From positions 558,001-622,000 of the forward strand of contig NZ_JAHESE010000001.1 in NCBI RefSeq assembly GCF_018598175.1: a stretch of DNA of 64,000 nt, written 5' to 3'. Of this stretch, positions 1 through 10,100 are shown one piece after another. Made by a program: the position numbers and the translations under genes. The notes under the pieces were generated by a model, which was given only the letters and a program-made list of their open reading frames with translations, searched no databases and had not been told where the DNA came from. The DNA is from Dawidia cretensis. GTDB taxonomy: Bacteria > Bacteroidota > Bacteroidia > Cytophagales > Cyclobacteriaceae. The number at the start of each line of letters is the position of its first letter. Within the stretch, counting starts at the first letter, position 1.

Positions 1-1
1 C

Positions 2-301
2 ATCCACGACATCTGCCGCATGTTTATCAAGGCCATGGACGATGAGGCCATGCAAGGCCCCTACAATGGCACGGGCCCGTATGCTACTAACAACCGCGAG
101 CTGACAAAAGCCATCGGCAAGGCCATGGGCCGGCCGGTGTTTATGCCCCCTGTGCCGGGCGTTGTGTTGAAGATGTTGATTGGACAAATGGCCGAGGTGG
201 TACTGACCGGCAGCAACGTGTCGTCGGAAAAGATCCAGCGCGAAGGTTTTCAATTTCAATTTAAGACACTGGAGGGTGCATTAAAAGACCTTCTTCACTA
301 A
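2..301 (+). CDS. SDR-family epimerase, C-terminal fragment (TIGR01777/YfcH-like)
   Basis: Partial gene cut by the window edge; the frame is open from base 2 and only the last 99 residues are visible. The opening residues (IHDICRMFIKAM) match the end of the Rossmann part of TIGR01777 epimerases, where a W-I-H-x-x-D segment precedes the last helices. The rest (YNGTGPYATNNRELTKAIGKAMGR and following, with PVFMPPVPGVVLKMLIGQMAEVVLTG) is the DUF1731 C-terminal domain typical of this family. These proteins are NAD(P)-binding, but their substrate is generally unknown. The LOG gene follows 49 bases later on the same strand, so co-transcription is possible. The family call is good; no reaction can be assigned. 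Confidence 0.85.
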   Translation: MHDICRMFIKAMDDEAMQGPYNGTGPYATNNRELTKAIGKAMGRPVFMPPVPGVVLKMLIGQMAEVVLTGSNVSSEKIQREGFQFQFKTLEGALKDLLH

Positions 302-350
302 CTTCCACCGTATTGCATACGTATAAACAGCCGTAACAAGGTTTGACATC

Positions 351-1109
351 ATGGCAAAAAAATCAAAGAAAAAGGAAATAGAAACACCGGCGTTTCAACA
401 AAGCCTGGAAGAAGAGCAACGTATCCGCCAGGCATTTCAAGACAAAGATTGGGCCGAGATCAAAAGCTCGAACAGCTGGGTGATCTTTAAAGTAATGTCC
501 GAATTTGTAGAAGGCTTTGACAAGCTCGCAAAGATCGGCCCCTGCGTAACCATCTTTGGCTCAGCCCGCGTAAAGCCCAGCAATCCCTACTATAAAATGG
601 CCGACGAAATTGCCTTTCAACTGGTGAAACATGGCTACGGTGTCATCACCGGCGGTGGCCCCGGGATAATGGAAGCCGGCAACAGAGGCGCCAACCGCGC
701 AAAAGGAAAATCCGTAGGCTTAAATATTTATCTACCCCACGAGCAAAAAGGAAATATATACATCGACCCCGACAAGCTCATCACATTCGACTACTTCTTC
801 GTGCGCAAGGTAATGTTCGTAAAATACTCCCAGGGATTCATCGTAATGCCCGGCGGCTTCGGCACACTCGACGAGCTAATGGAAGCATTAACATTGATCC
901 AAACGAAGAAAATTGGAAGATTCCCCATCGTCCTGGTAGGAAAAAAATTCTGGAGCGGACTCGTCGAATGGTGGAAGAAGGTATTAGTAGCAGAAAAGAT
1001 GATCGACGCCGACGACCACTATCTCTTCGAAGTAGTAGACACCCCAGAAGACGCCGTAAAAGTCATCGAAGAATTCTATTCCAAATATCTACTCTCCCCC
1101 AACTTCTAA
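351..1109 (+). CDS. LOG family protein (nucleoside 5'-monophosphate phosphoribohydrolase)
   Basis: A 252-residue cytosolic protein of the TIGR00730/LOG Rossmann family. The two signature motifs are present: GGGPGIMEAGNRGA at residues 101-114 and PGGFGTLDE at 167-175, which together form the nucleotide-binding and catalytic site. Characterised members cleave the N-glycosidic bond of AMP or cytokinin riboside monophosphates; which nucleotide this one prefers cannot be read from sequence. The N-terminal ~50 residues are lysine/glutamate rich and precede the core, a common extension in Bacteroidota. There is no signal peptide. It is followed by a structured intergenic element and a two-way terminator shared with the convergent htpG. 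Confidence 0.9.
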   Translation: MAKKSKKKEIETPAFQQSLEEEQRIRQAFQDKDWAEIKSSNSWVIFKVMSEFVEGFDKLAKIGPCVTIFGSARVKPSNPYYKMADEIAFQLVKHGYGVITGGGPGIMEAGNRGANRAKGKSVGLNIYLPHEQKGNIYIDPDKLITFDYFFVRKVMFVKYSQGFIVMPGGFGTLDELMEALTLIQTKKIGRFPIVLVGKKFWSGLVEWWKKVLVAEKMIDADDHYLFEVVDTPEDAVKVIEEFYSKYLLSPNF

Positions 1110-1115
1110 CGGTAC

Positions 1116-1232
1116 GGTGACATCTGGTTCAAGTCTTCCGACCGAAGGGAGGGCGACTTGGACCTGCCCCAATGCCAGTCTTCAGACTGGCGAGGGCCGT
1201 AGTGTCACCAAGCACCAAGCAAGCGAAGGTGC
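1116..1232. repeat. Structured intergenic element, copy 1 of a dispersed repeat
   Basis: This non-coding stretch folds into nested inverted repeats. The outer pair is GGTGACA (1116-1122) with TGTCACC (1203-1209). Inside are CAAGTC (1130-1135)/GACTTG (1155-1160) and GCCAGTC-TTCA-GACTGGC (1174-1191), the latter extended by GCCC (1166-1169)/GGGC (1194-1197). A further hairpin GCACC/GGTGC (1212-1232) follows. The inner hairpin recurs almost unchanged at 61880-61897, and GGCGACTTGGACC (1152-1164) recurs with one change at 57719. It may be a REP-like mobile repeat or a structured RNA; the sequence alone does not decide. Confidence 0.6.
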
Positions 1233-1240
1233 GTCACACA

Positions 1241-1270
1241 AAAAGGCCCCGACACTGCCGGGGCCCTTTT
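1241..1270 (+). terminator. Intrinsic terminator, probably bidirectional
   Basis: The hairpin GGCCCC (1245-1250) / GGGGCC (1260-1265) is flanked by an A-run on the left and a T-run on the right, so it can end both the LOG transcript (+) and the convergent htpG transcript (-). Confidence 0.8.
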
Positions 1271-1297
1271 GTATATATATAGCTGACTGAATTAAGA

Positions 1298-3199
1298 CTA
1301 CGAAACCAACTCAACACTCCGCTTAATAAAGCTCGTCAAATCCGCCCCCGTCAACATACCCTGCGACAGCAACGCCAAATCAAACGACTGCTTCGCCAGC
1401 TTGATCTTCTGCTCTTCCGCGTCAGCCTTCAGGATCTTCTGCACAATCCCATGGTTACCATTCACAGCCACCGCATAATTATCCGGCATCTGACCCATAA
1501 AAGCATAACCGCCACCACCAAGCTTCGCCATATCCTTCATCCGGCGCATAAACTCACTCAACGTAATCAACACCGGCAAATCATCGGGTGACAGCGCTTC
1601 AATCGCCACCGTAAAGCTCTTATTATTAATAGCCTTCTCAAAGATGCCCTTCACCTGCTCCTGCTCTTCGTTGCTCAGCACACTCTCAGTCTTGCTGTCT
1701 GTATCCACCAGCTTATCCGCCGTCTCGCTATCAACACGCTTCAGCTGCGTCTTCTCCAGCTTCTGCTCGAGCGTATTGATAAAGTGACTATCCAACACAC
1801 CGTCTAACACCAGCACATCATAGGCTTTATTTTTAGCCGCCTGAATAAAGCTATCTTGCTTACCCGGATCAGATGAATAGATATACACCAGGTTGCCGTC
1901 TTTGTCCGTCTGCGTAGCTTTCACCTTCTCTTTGTATTCCTCAATCGTAGCATACTTGCCGTCGGTATTTTTCAACAGGACAAAATCCTTCGCCTTATCG
2001 TAAAACTTCTCGTCGCTGATGATACCATACTTAACAAACACGCTGATGTCATCCCACTTCTTGTCAAAGTCGGCGCGGTCCTTCTTAAAGATCTCCTGCA
2101 GCTTATCTGCCACTTTCTTCGTAATGTGAGCGCTGATTTTCTTCACGCTAGCGTCGCTTTGCAGGTAGCTACGCGACACGTTCAGCGGAATATCGGGCGA
2201 GTCGAGCACCCCGTGCAACATCATGAGAAAGTCGGGCACGACATCTTTTACTTCGTCCGTAATAAACACCTGGCGTGAGTACAGCTGAATCTTGTTCTTC
2301 TGCATCTCGAAATCGTTCTTCACCTTCGGGAAGTATAAAATACCCGTCAGGTTGAAAGGATAATCAACATTCAGGTGAATCCAGAACAGCGGTTCTTCCG
2401 AGAAGGGATACAACTCCTTATAGAAAGAGAGATAATCCTCATCCTTCAACTCAGACGGCGACTTCGCCCACAGGGGAGCAGGATTGTTGATAATCCGGTC
2501 GGTTGTAACCGACTTATACTTAGGCTTACCTTCCTCGTCAACACCGTCCTCTTCGTTCTTCTCCTGCGTGCCGAACTTAATCTCCACCGGCAAAAACTTA
2601 CAGTACTTATCGAGAATGCCTTTCAGCTTCCACTCATCGAGGAACTCTTCAGAGTCGGCATTGATATGCAGAATAACATCCGTACCGCGTTCAGCCTTCT
2701 CAGCAGGCGTCAGTTCGTACTCGGTCGAACCGTCACACTCCCAACGGGCAGCCTCGTCGGCACCTACTTTAAAAGAGCGGGAAACGATCTCTACCTTGTC
2801 AGACACCATGAAGGCGGAGTAGAAACCGAGACCGAACTTACCGATGATATCTTTCGCATCGGTCTTGTCTTTAAACTTCTCTACAAACTCAGTAGCACCC
2901 GAGAATGCAATCTGATTGATATATTTTTTGATCTCCTCGCCCGTCATGCCAATGCCTTTGTCGCTAACGGTGATGGTCTTCTTCTCTTTGTCAAAGCTCA
3001 CTTCCACCTTCAGGTCGCCCAGCTCACCGGAGAACTCGCCCAGCGACGCCAGCTTCTTCAATTTTTGGGTGGCGTCTACGGCATTGCTAACCAGCTCGCG
3101 CAGGAATATTTCATGGTCGGAATAAAGGAACTTCTTAATGATGGGAAAGATGTTCTCGGTGTGAATGGAGATCGTACCTTTTTCTTGTGTTGCTGCCAT
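1298..3199 (-). CDS. htpG: Molecular chaperone HtpG (Hsp90)
   Basis: 633 residues, the usual length for bacterial Hsp90, an ATP-dependent cytosolic chaperone that acts late in client folding. The GHKL ATPase domain is intact: ELVSNAVDA near residues 35-43, DKGIGM at 80-85, and the lid/glycine loop GKFGLGFYSAF at 120-130. The middle domain carries the expected conserved arginine region (LNVSRSYLQSD), and the C-terminal dimerisation domain is complete. It reads towards LOG and lies downstream of a separate DUF4293 gene whose transcript appears to end at the hairpin just upstream of the htpG start. I see no CIRCE-like repeat ahead of it, so heat-shock control cannot be judged. A long open frame antisense to its 5' half is a coding shadow. 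Confidence 0.98.
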   Translation of the reverse strand: MAATQEKGTISIHTENIFPIIKKFLYSDHEIFLRELVSNAVDATQKLKKLASLGEFSGELGDLKVEVSFDKEKKTITVSDKGIGMTGEEIKKYINQIAFSGATEFVEKFKDKTDAKDIIGKFGLGFYSAFMVSDKVEIVSRSFKVGADEAARWECDGSTEYELTPAEKAERGTDVILHINADSEEFLDEWKLKGILDKYCKFLPVEIKFGTQEKNEEDGVDEEGKPKYKSVTTDRIINNPAPLWAKSPSELKDEDYLSFYKELYPFSEEPLFWIHLNVDYPFNLTGILYFPKVKNDFEMQKNKIQLYSRQVFITDEVKDVVPDFLMMLHGVLDSPDIPLNVSRSYLQSDASVKKISAHITKKVADKLQEIFKKDRADFDKKWDDISVFVKYGIISDEKFYDKAKDFVLLKNTDGKYATIEEYKEKVKATQTDKDGNLVYIYSSDPGKQDSFIQAAKNKAYDVLVLDGVLDSHFINTLEQKLEKTQLKRVDSETADKLVDTDSKTESVLSNEEQEQVKGIFEKAINNKSFTVAIEALSPDDLPVLITLSEFMRRMKDMAKLGGGGYAFMGQMPDNYAVAVNGNHGIVQKILKADAEEQKIKLAKQSFDLALLSQGMLTGADLTSFIKRSVELVS

Positions 3200-3225
3200 A
3201 TTTGTCAGATTTAAGGGTGGGGAAT

Positions 3226-3252
3226 AAAAAAATCCCCGACAGGCGGGGATTT
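3226..3252 (-). terminator. Intrinsic terminator after the DUF4293 gene
   Basis: Read on the minus strand, AAATCCCC and GGGGATTT (8-bp arms at 3230-3237 and 3245-3252, 7-base loop) are followed by a T-rich run. It lies between the DUF4293 gene and htpG, suggesting the two are separate transcripts. Confidence 0.8.
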
Positions 3253-3303
3253 CAAATGTTGTTCCAGTTCAGGAATGTGCCAAGGTGGCAGAATTTCGAG
3301 CGC

Positions 3304-3768
3304 TTAGCGCAGGCGATCGGAGTCGCGTACGATCTTTTCGTCGCGTTTTATAAACCGGATCGCGGCCCAGTTACAGATCACCGCCACAAAAGGCGCCCAC
3401 AGACCGTAGTCGTAGTTGCCCTCCTGGTTGGCCTTCAGCAGTCCGCTGGCGAAGTAAACCGCCACGCCGACAGCGACAGCGAGGAAGACGGCGTTCAACG
3501 CGCCGAGCTTCACCTGCAACAGGCGGTTGCGGAACTTTTGAATTTCAATAAAAGCGATCGTTGCCGCCGCGATGTACAGGACAGCGATGACACTATACGG
3601 GAAATATTGACTGGTACGCACGTTGTTCTCAATAACGGTATAATGCAGCGCGTAAAGCGCATGCGTTTTGCCGGAGGCGTCTACGTGCATGTAGATCGGT
3701 AGGAAGATGGAAGCGATCAGACTAAGGATGGTAATACCCAGAAATACAGTTTGAATTCTTTGCCACAT
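3304..3768 (-). CDS. DUF4293 family membrane protein
   Basis: 154 residues with four predicted membrane segments (about 7-27, 55-75, 85-108 and 122-140). It starts with the family's typical MWQRIQT and ends with a charged tail containing RDSDRLR, both diagnostic of DUF4293, a family found almost only in Bacteroidota. Function is unknown. It sits between htpG (downstream, behind a terminator) and the divergent thiolase gene. An exact TAnnTTTG -7 element (TACTTTTG) lies just upstream. The name is secure as a family assignment only. Confidence 0.85.
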   Translation of the reverse strand: MWQRIQTVFLGITILSLIASIFLPIYMHVDASGKTHALYALHYTVIENNVRTSQYFPYSVIAVLYIAAATIAFIEIQKFRNRLLQVKLGALNAVFLAVAVGVAVYFASGLLKANQEGNYDYGLWAPFVAVICNWAAIRFIKRDEKIVRDSDRLR

Positions 3769-3792
3769 GTGCCGGTTGCGTTAACTTGAGGG

Positions 3793-3800
3793 CAAAAGTA
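3793..3800 (-). promoter_or_regulatory. Candidate -7 promoter element for the DUF4293 gene
   Basis: On the minus strand this reads TACTTTTG, an exact match to the Bacteroidota -7 consensus TAnnTTTG, about 25 bases before the start codon. No clear TTTG is found at the -33 spacing, so support is partial. Confidence 0.35.
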
Positions 3801-3828
3801 ATCAAAAATAATTCACACCAGCCCGCGT

Positions 3829-5031
3829 ATGCCAGCTGCCTTTATTGTCGATATACTTCGCACGCCCATCGGCCGCTACGGCGGTACGCTGGCCTCCGTG
3901 CGTCCCGACGACCTCGCCGCCTACGTGCTGCGCGAGGTGCTGCAACGTCAGCCCGCCGTCGACGCTTCGGTTATTGAAGATGTGATCGTCGGCGCGGCCA
4001 ACCAGGCAGGCGAAGACAACCGCAACGTAGCCCGTATGGCCCTGCTGTTAGCGGGCCTGCCCATCACCGTGGCGGGGGTGACCGTCAACCGCCTGTGCGC
4101 CTCGGGCCTGCAAGCCATCATGCAAGCCGCCCAGGGCATCATGACCGGTGCGGGCGATGCGTACCTCGCCGCCGGCGTAGAAAGCATGAGCCGCGCACCC
4201 TTTGTAATGGCCAAAGCCGAAGAGTCCTTTGCCCGCAAAGCAGAGATCTTCGATACAACCCTCGGCTGGCGGTTTGTGAACGACAAACTCTCAGCGCTCT
4301 ACCATCCCTGGTCCATGGGCGAAACCGCCGAGAACGTAGCGGAGAAATGGCGCATCACGCGCGAAGAGCAAGATCGCTTCGCGCTGGAGTCGCAGGCGCG
4401 TTACCAACACGCGTATGAGCAAAACCGTTTCCAGGCGGAACTGGTACCCGTGGCCCTACCCTCGCCAACCGCGCGCCGGGAAATCATAATATTTGATAAA
4501 GACGAACACCCACGCACCATGACGCTGGAAAAGCTCGCCACCTTAAAGCCCGCCTTTCGCGAGCAGGGTACCGTCACCGCCGGAAACTCCTCCGGTATAA
4601 ACGACGGTGCCGCCGCCTGCCTGGTGGTAAGCGAGGCCCTGCTGAGACAACTGAACCTGAAGCCCATGGCACGCATCGTATCGACCGCTGTCGCCGGTGT
4701 GGATCCCGCCTACATGGGTGTCGGCCCCGTACCGGCCACGCAAAAAGCCTTACAACGCGCGGGCCTGACCGTAGCAGATTTGGACTTGATCGAGCTCAAC
4801 GAAGCCTTCGCTTCCCAGGCGTTGGCATGTATAAAAGACCTGGGCCTGTCCCCCGACCGGGTAAATGTCAACGGCGGAGCCATCGCCCTCGGCCATCCCC
4901 TGGGTTGTAGTGGCGTGCGCATCAGCGCTACCTTGCTGCACGAGCTGAAACGCCGCGACGCCCGCTATGGACTGGCGACGATGTGCATCGGCGTGGGCCA
5001 GGGGGCCGCCATCGTGTATGAATCTTTATGA
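3829..5031 (+). CDS. Thiolase (3-oxoadipyl-CoA / acetyl-CoA acyltransferase)
   Basis: A 400-residue type II thiolase. The nucleophilic Cys90 lies in [10 protein letters not shown], the active-site His356 in GHPLGCSG and the second Cys386 in MCIGVGQG, so catalysis should be intact. The N-terminal half ([32 protein letters not shown]) is closer to beta-ketoadipyl-CoA thiolases (PcaF/PaaJ) than to biosynthetic PhaA thiolases. No other aromatic or phenylacetate catabolic genes are nearby, so the substrate stays open: it may cleave 3-oxoadipyl-CoA or act as a general acetyl-CoA acetyltransferase. Its stop overlaps the truA start as ATGA, so the two are translationally coupled. Confidence 0.88.
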   Translation: MPAAFIVDILRTPIGRYGGTLASVRPDDLAAYVLREVLQRQPAVDASVIEDVIVGAANQAGEDNRNVARMALLLAGLPITVAGVTVNRLCASGLQAIMQAAQGIMTGAGDAYLAAGVESMSRAPFVMAKAEESFARKAEIFDTTLGWRFVNDKLSALYHPWSMGETAENVAEKWRITREEQDRFALESQARYQHAYEQNRFQAELVPVALPSPTARREIIIFDKDEHPRTMTLEKLATLKPAFREQGTVTAGNSSGINDGAAACLVVSEALLRQLNLKPMARIVSTAVAGVDPAYMGVGPVPATQKALQRAGLTVADLDLIELNEAFASQALACIKDLGLSPDRVNVNGGAIALGHPLGCSGVRISATLLHELKRRDARYGLATMCIGVGQGAAIVYESL

Positions 5032-5777
5032 GGTATTTTTTTGAGATAGCCTATCACGGCGCTGCCTATAGCGGGTGGCAGTCACAGCCCAATGCTGTCG
5101 GCGTACAAGCCGTGGTAGAAGACGCACTGACAAAGTTGCTGCGCGAAGAAATCAGCATTACCGGCAGCGGCCGTACCGACGCGGGTGTACACTGCGAGCA
5201 GCAGTACTTCCACGCCGATATTGAAAAAGACTTCGACCGGCCCACGCTGCTCGTAAAGCTTAACTCCTTTCTACCCAAAAGCATCGCCATCCACGCCATC
5301 CGGCCCGTACAGCCCGAGGCCAACGCGCGGTACGAGGCGTATGAGCGCACCTACCACTACCGCATCACGCGCGTGAAAGACCCGTTCACCGAAGGGCTCG
5401 CGCTGTATTATTTCCGACCCCTCGACGTCGACGCCATGAACCGCGCCGCGGCAACGCTGTTAGGCGAGCACGACTTTGCCTGCTTTAGCAAGGTGCAAAC
5501 CGATGTCAACCACTTTCGCTGCGACATGAAAAAAGCCGAGTGGCGCGAAGACGGCGCGCGGCTGGAGTTCATCATCACCGCCAACCGATTTCTGCGCGGC
5601 ATGGTGCGTGCCATCGTAGGCACCCTTCTCGATGTGGGCAGTGGTCGCACCTCGCTGCGCGAATTTCAAACCATCGTGCAAAGCCGCGATCGTAAACAGG
5701 CCGGTGCCAACGTGCCGCCCCACGGACTGTACCTCACCCGGGTTAAATACCACAGCCGTATATTTGTAAAAGAATAA
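5028..5777 (+). CDS. truA: tRNA pseudouridine(38-40) synthase TruA
   Basis: 249 residues, normal for TruA, which converts uridines 38-40 of the tRNA anticodon stem to pseudouridine. The catalytic aspartate is D51 in the conserved GRTDAGVH motif, and the later [17 protein letters not shown] segment is the other family signature. It starts within the stop codon of the upstream thiolase (ATGA) and is followed after 22 bases by ispF, so it belongs to a four-gene plus-strand cluster with ispF and mnmD. Two of those genes (truA, mnmD) modify tRNA anticodon regions. Confidence 0.97.
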   Translation: MRYFFEIAYHGAAYSGWQSQPNAVGVQAVVEDALTKLLREEISITGSGRTDAGVHCEQQYFHADIEKDFDRPTLLVKLNSFLPKSIAIHAIRPVQPEANARYEAYERTYHYRITRVKDPFTEGLALYYFRPLDVDAMNRAAATLLGEHDFACFSKVQTDVNHFRCDMKKAEWREDGARLEFIITANRFLRGMVRAIVGTLLDVGSGRTSLREFQTIVQSRDRKQAGANVPPHGLYLTRVKYHSRIFVKE

Positions 5778-5799
5778 TCGTACTTAATACAGAGAAGCA

Positions 5800-6279
5800 A
5801 TGACAAACATTCGCGTAGGCATGGGCTATGACGTACACCAATTAGAAGAAGGAAGAGATTTTTGGATGGGAGGCATCAAGCTGCCCGCCACCAAAGGTGC
5901 CGTAGGCCACAGCGACGCCGACGTATTGATCCACGCCATCTGCGACGCCCTGCTCGGTGCGGCCAACATGCGCGACATCGGGTTTCATTTTAAAAACACC
6001 GATGACCGGTGGAAAGGCATGGACAGCAAGTTCTTCCTAAAAGAAGTCACGCGTATGATCACCGAGAAAGGCTGGAAAGTCGGCAACGTCGACTGCACCA
6101 TCTGCCTGGAGAAACCCAAGATCGGCCCGCACATCGATGCCATGAAAAAAGCCATGGCGCCCCTCATGAACGTAACCGAAGAAGAGATCGCCATCAAAGC
6201 GACTACAACGGAGACGCTGGGCTACGTAGGCCGTGAAGAGGGAGTGAATGCATCCGCCGTGGTGCTGATCTATAAATAA
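5800..6279 (+). CDS. ispF: 2-C-methyl-D-erythritol 2,4-cyclodiphosphate synthase IspF
   Basis: 159 residues. IspF makes the cyclic diphosphate intermediate of the MEP isoprenoid pathway, so this organism builds isoprenoids through MEP. The metal-binding residues D11 and H13 (GMGYDVHQL) and H45 (SDADVLIHA) are visible, as is the C-terminal TTTETLGYVGREEG signature. It lies between truA and mnmD with 22- and 3-base gaps, so it is almost certainly co-transcribed. No other MEP genes are in the window. Confidence 0.98.
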   Translation: MTNIRVGMGYDVHQLEEGRDFWMGGIKLPATKGAVGHSDADVLIHAICDALLGAANMRDIGFHFKNTDDRWKGMDSKFFLKEVTRMITEKGWKVGNVDCTICLEKPKIGPHIDAMKKAMAPLMNVTEEEIAIKATTTETLGYVGREEGVNASAVVLIYK

Positions 6280-6282
6280 AGA

Positions 6283-6951
6283 ATGAGTATCGAAATCATT
6301 ACCACCGGCGACGGCTCGCATTCCCTGCTCAACACCGCCCTGAACGAGACCTACCACTCGCGCCACGGCGCTGTGCAAGAGTCGCTACACGTCTTTATAC
6401 AAGAGGGCCTCGATCGCTTCCTGGCCTCCGGCGCCACCACCGTGGCCGTGCTGGAAATAGGGTTTGGCACTGGCCTCAACGCGTTACTCACCGCACAGCA
6501 CACCGAAGAAAAAGGTGTGACCGTGCACTATACCTCGCTGGAAACTGCGCCGCTGCCCGAAGACCTGTGGGTACAGCTGAATTATACTACCACGCCCGCC
6601 GCGCAAACACTCTTTCACGCAATACACCAGGCCCCCTGGAACCAGTCGGTCGCTGTACGCCCGACATTTCAATTGCAGAAACTAACGGTATCGCTGCAGG
6701 ACGCAACCTTACCGACGGCGCAAACCGACGTGATCTACTTCGACGCATTCGCGCCGAACAAGCAACCCGAGATGTGGACCTACGACATGTTGGCAAAAGC
6801 CGTGCAAACGTTGCGGCCCGGAGGAATGTTTGTGACGTACTGTGCCAAAGGCCAGTTGAAACGCGATCTGAAAGCCCTGGGATTGACGGTAGAAACACTT
6901 CCAGGACCTCCCGGCAAGAAGGAAATGGTGCGCGGTGTGCGGAGCGTATAA
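6283..6951 (+). CDS. mnmD: tRNA wobble-uridine methyltransferase MnmD
   Basis: 222 residues with a SAM-binding motif (VLEIGFGTGLNALL, residues 57-69) and the family's YFDAFAPNKQPEMW segment. MnmD is the methyltransferase half of bifunctional MnmC: it turns 5-aminomethyl-2-thiouridine at position 34 of some tRNAs into mnm5s2U. Here it stands alone without the FAD-dependent MnmC1 oxidase, as is common outside gamma-proteobacteria. It starts 3 bases after ispF, so it is the last gene of this cluster. Confidence 0.92.
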   Translation: MSIEIITTGDGSHSLLNTALNETYHSRHGAVQESLHVFIQEGLDRFLASGATTVAVLEIGFGTGLNALLTAQHTEEKGVTVHYTSLETAPLPEDLWVQLNYTTTPAAQTLFHAIHQAPWNQSVAVRPTFQLQKLTVSLQDATLPTAQTDVIYFDAFAPNKQPEMWTYDMLAKAVQTLRPGGMFVTYCAKGQLKRDLKALGLTVETLPGPPGKKEMVRGVRSV

Positions 6952-7193
6952 TTCATTGAAAATTCTTCAATCGTTTTCGCTGTTTCTTGAATTTTTCAAA
7001 ACTGAACAGGGTGCAATCGTATTCGTTTTTTAGTTTTTGAAGCATTCTGAATTTTTTGTGAAAAGATTCAAAAAATTCTTTGCATCGCTGAAACCTCAGA
7101 AATTTCTTCTGTTTTCTCCATAACTTTATAGACTCTGTTCCGCTCAAAACAGAGAATTAACACACCCATAACAACTAGTAAACGCCAGAAGTA

Positions 7194-10100
7194 ATGAAAG
7201 AAACAACCAGCCGTGGTCTGTACACCCCTGAACTGGAACACGATGCCTGCGGGATCGGCTTTGTTGCCAACATAAACGGCAACAAAACCAATCAAAACCT
7301 GCGCGATGCATTGTGCATGCTCGAGAACATGGAGCACCGGGGAGGAAGAGGGAGCAGCCCAAAGACAGGGGATGGTGCCGGAATCTTGATCCAGCTGCCC
7401 CACGAATTTTTCATCGAAGAAGCAACACGCCTGGGCTTCACATTGCCCGTCCTCGGGAAATATGGTGTGGGTATGGTCTTCTTTCCGCGTGATAAGAAAG
7501 TGCAAAACGCCTGCCGCGAAGTACTGCGCAGGAATATAAAAGAACTGGGTTTCGAGCTCATCGGCTTTCGCGTTGTACCGGTAGACCACAGCGTGCCCGG
7601 CCCGGGTGCTGCCGAAGTGGAGCCTACGATCGAGCAGGTGTTTGTTAAACCCGTGGACGAAACTCTCGCCGGCGACGCCCTGGAGCGAAAACTATTTGTT
7701 CTGCGCAACTATACGCAGCACATCATCGAAGACACCGTAAAAGGAAACAACAAAGACTTTTACATCACGAGCTTCTCCGCGCGTACAATCATCTATAAAG
7801 GTCAGCTGCGCACGGAGCAGTTGCGCGCATACTTTGACGACCTTCAGGACACGCGACTCAAAACAGCCCTGGCACTGGTACACTCGCGTTTCTCGACCAA
7901 TACTTTTCCGAACTGGAAACTGGCGCAGCCGTTCCGCTACATCGCACACAACGGTGAGATCAACACCATCCGCGGCAACGTCAACAAAATGAAATCCAAA
8001 GAGGCGCTTTTCAAATCGACGTTGTTTAGCGACGAAGAATTGAAAAAGCTTGTGCCGATCACCAGCCCCGACGGCTCCGACTCGGCCAACCTCGACGCCC
8101 TGGTAGAAATGCTGGTGCTCTCTGGCCGCACCATTCCACACGTCATGATGATGCTCGTGCCCGAAGCCTGGCAGGACAACAAGCTCATGGATCCGCACCG
8201 CAAGGCGTTCTACAAGTACCACGCCTCCATGATGGAGCCGTGGGACGGCCCCGCCGCACTCGTCTTCACCGACGGTACCCGCATCGGTGCCACGCTGGAC
8301 CGTAACGGTCTGCGCCCGCTACGTTATTGTGTAACACGCACAGGTCGCGTCATCGCCGGCTCAGAAGCCGGCGCACTGCAGATCGATCCGAAAGATGTTA
8401 TTGAAAAGGGTCGCATCACGCCGGGCAAAATGCTCATGATCGACACCGAAGCCGGCAAAATCCTCGACGACGACAAAGTAAAACGCGCCGTCTACGAAGG
8501 CAAATCATACTACAACTGGATCATCCAGAACCGCCTCAAGCTGCGCCTCGAGCCCGAAGTAGAGTGGGTAGAAACCTCCTTCGACGAAAAGACACTCGTA
8601 CAACGTCAAAATGCCTATGGCTACACCGCCGAAGACATCAAGACGATCATACTTCCTGTTGCTGAGAAAGGCTACGAAGCCATCGGCTCCATGGGTGACG
8701 ATACACCGCCGGCCATACTCTCAAAAGAAAGCCGTCACATCTCCAACTACTTCAAGCAGCTCTTCGCGCAGGTAAGTAACCCGCCGATCGACCCGATCCG
8801 CGAGCGTTTGGTGATGTCGCTGTTCACGCGTGTCGGCGCCAGCCTCAACGTGCTGGACGAAACACCACAGCACACCAACCAGATTCACATTTCGCAGCCC
8901 GTGCTGCTGAACGACGACCTGGAAAAGCTCAAGCACCTGCAAGACCAGGGCTTTGAATATGCCGTGATCCAATGCGTGTTCAACGCCGACGGCGCCCCCG
9001 GTCGCCTGGAAGAAAGCATTGACCGCATCTGCGCAGAAGCCGAGAAGGCCGTACGTGCCGGCAAGAAGATCCTCATCCTGTCGGATAAAAAGATCAGCAA
9101 CGACCACGCACCGATCCCGTCCATGCTGTCGGTAGGTGCCGTGCACCAATACCTGGTAAGCAAACGCATCCGCACACAAGCAGGCATCGTAGTAGAAGCC
9201 GGCGACGTGTGGGAAGTGCATCACTATGCTACCATCATTGGCTACGGAGCCAGCGCGGTAAACCCGTACATGGTGCTGGAGACCATCCACTCCATGAACA
9301 AGCATGGCATGTTCTACAAGCCGCTGCCCGATGAGGAAGCATACGCCAACTATCAGAAAGGCATCGGTAACGGTCTGTTGAAAGTCATGTCGAAAATGGG
9401 TATCAGCACCCTGCAATCATACCAGTCGTCGCAGATCTTCGAAGCCCTCGGTCTGGGCAGCGACGTGATCGAGAAATGCTTCCGCGGCACCATCAGCCGC
9501 ATCGAAGGCCTCTCGTTCGACGACCTGGCGCAAGAAGTGCTCGTACGTCACAAACTTGCCTACGAAGCAGAAAGCAAAGAGCTGCAAGTGGGCGGTATCT
9601 ACCAGTGGAAACGCCGCGGCGAAAAACACATGTTCAGCCCCGAAGTCATTCACCTGCTGCAACACTCTACCAAGACAAACAACTTCGAACAATACAAGAA
9701 GTACGCGCACCGCATCAACGAGCAAACAAAAGAACAGATCACCATCCGCGGTTTGTTTGAGTTCAAGAAGCGCAACCCCGTACCGCTGGAGGAAGTAGAA
9801 CCGGTAGAAGAAATCTTCAAACGCTTCGCCACCGGCGCAATGTCGTTCGGGTCTATCTCGCACGAAGCGCACAGCACGCTGGCCATTGCCATGAACCGCA
9901 TCGGCGGTAAAAGCAACAGCGGTGAAGGAGGAGAAGATGCCGCACGTTTTGAAAAGAAAGCCAACGGCGATTGGGAACGTTCTGCCATCAAGCAAGTAGC
10001 CTCCGGACGTTTTGGCGTAACAAGCTACTACCTCAGCAATGCTGACGAGTTGCAGATCAAAATGGCGCAGGGTGCAAAACCCGGCGAAGGAGGCCAGCTC

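Noticed and set aside
2375-3214. 279-codon plus-strand frame opposite htpG
   Set aside because: Fully antisense to a complete Hsp90 gene; no family features; a coding shadow.
3829-5031. pcaF as a firm gene name
   Set aside because: Sequence leans that way, but no other beta-ketoadipate or phenylacetate genes are nearby.
7121-7128. TAACTTTA as a gltB promoter
   Set aside because: One mismatch in the -7 box and no -33 TTTG at a usual distance; too weak to list.
6953-7147. 64-codon minus-strand frame between mnmD and gltB
   Set aside because: Low-complexity Lys/Phe sequence in the AT-rich gltB upstream region; no start context or family.
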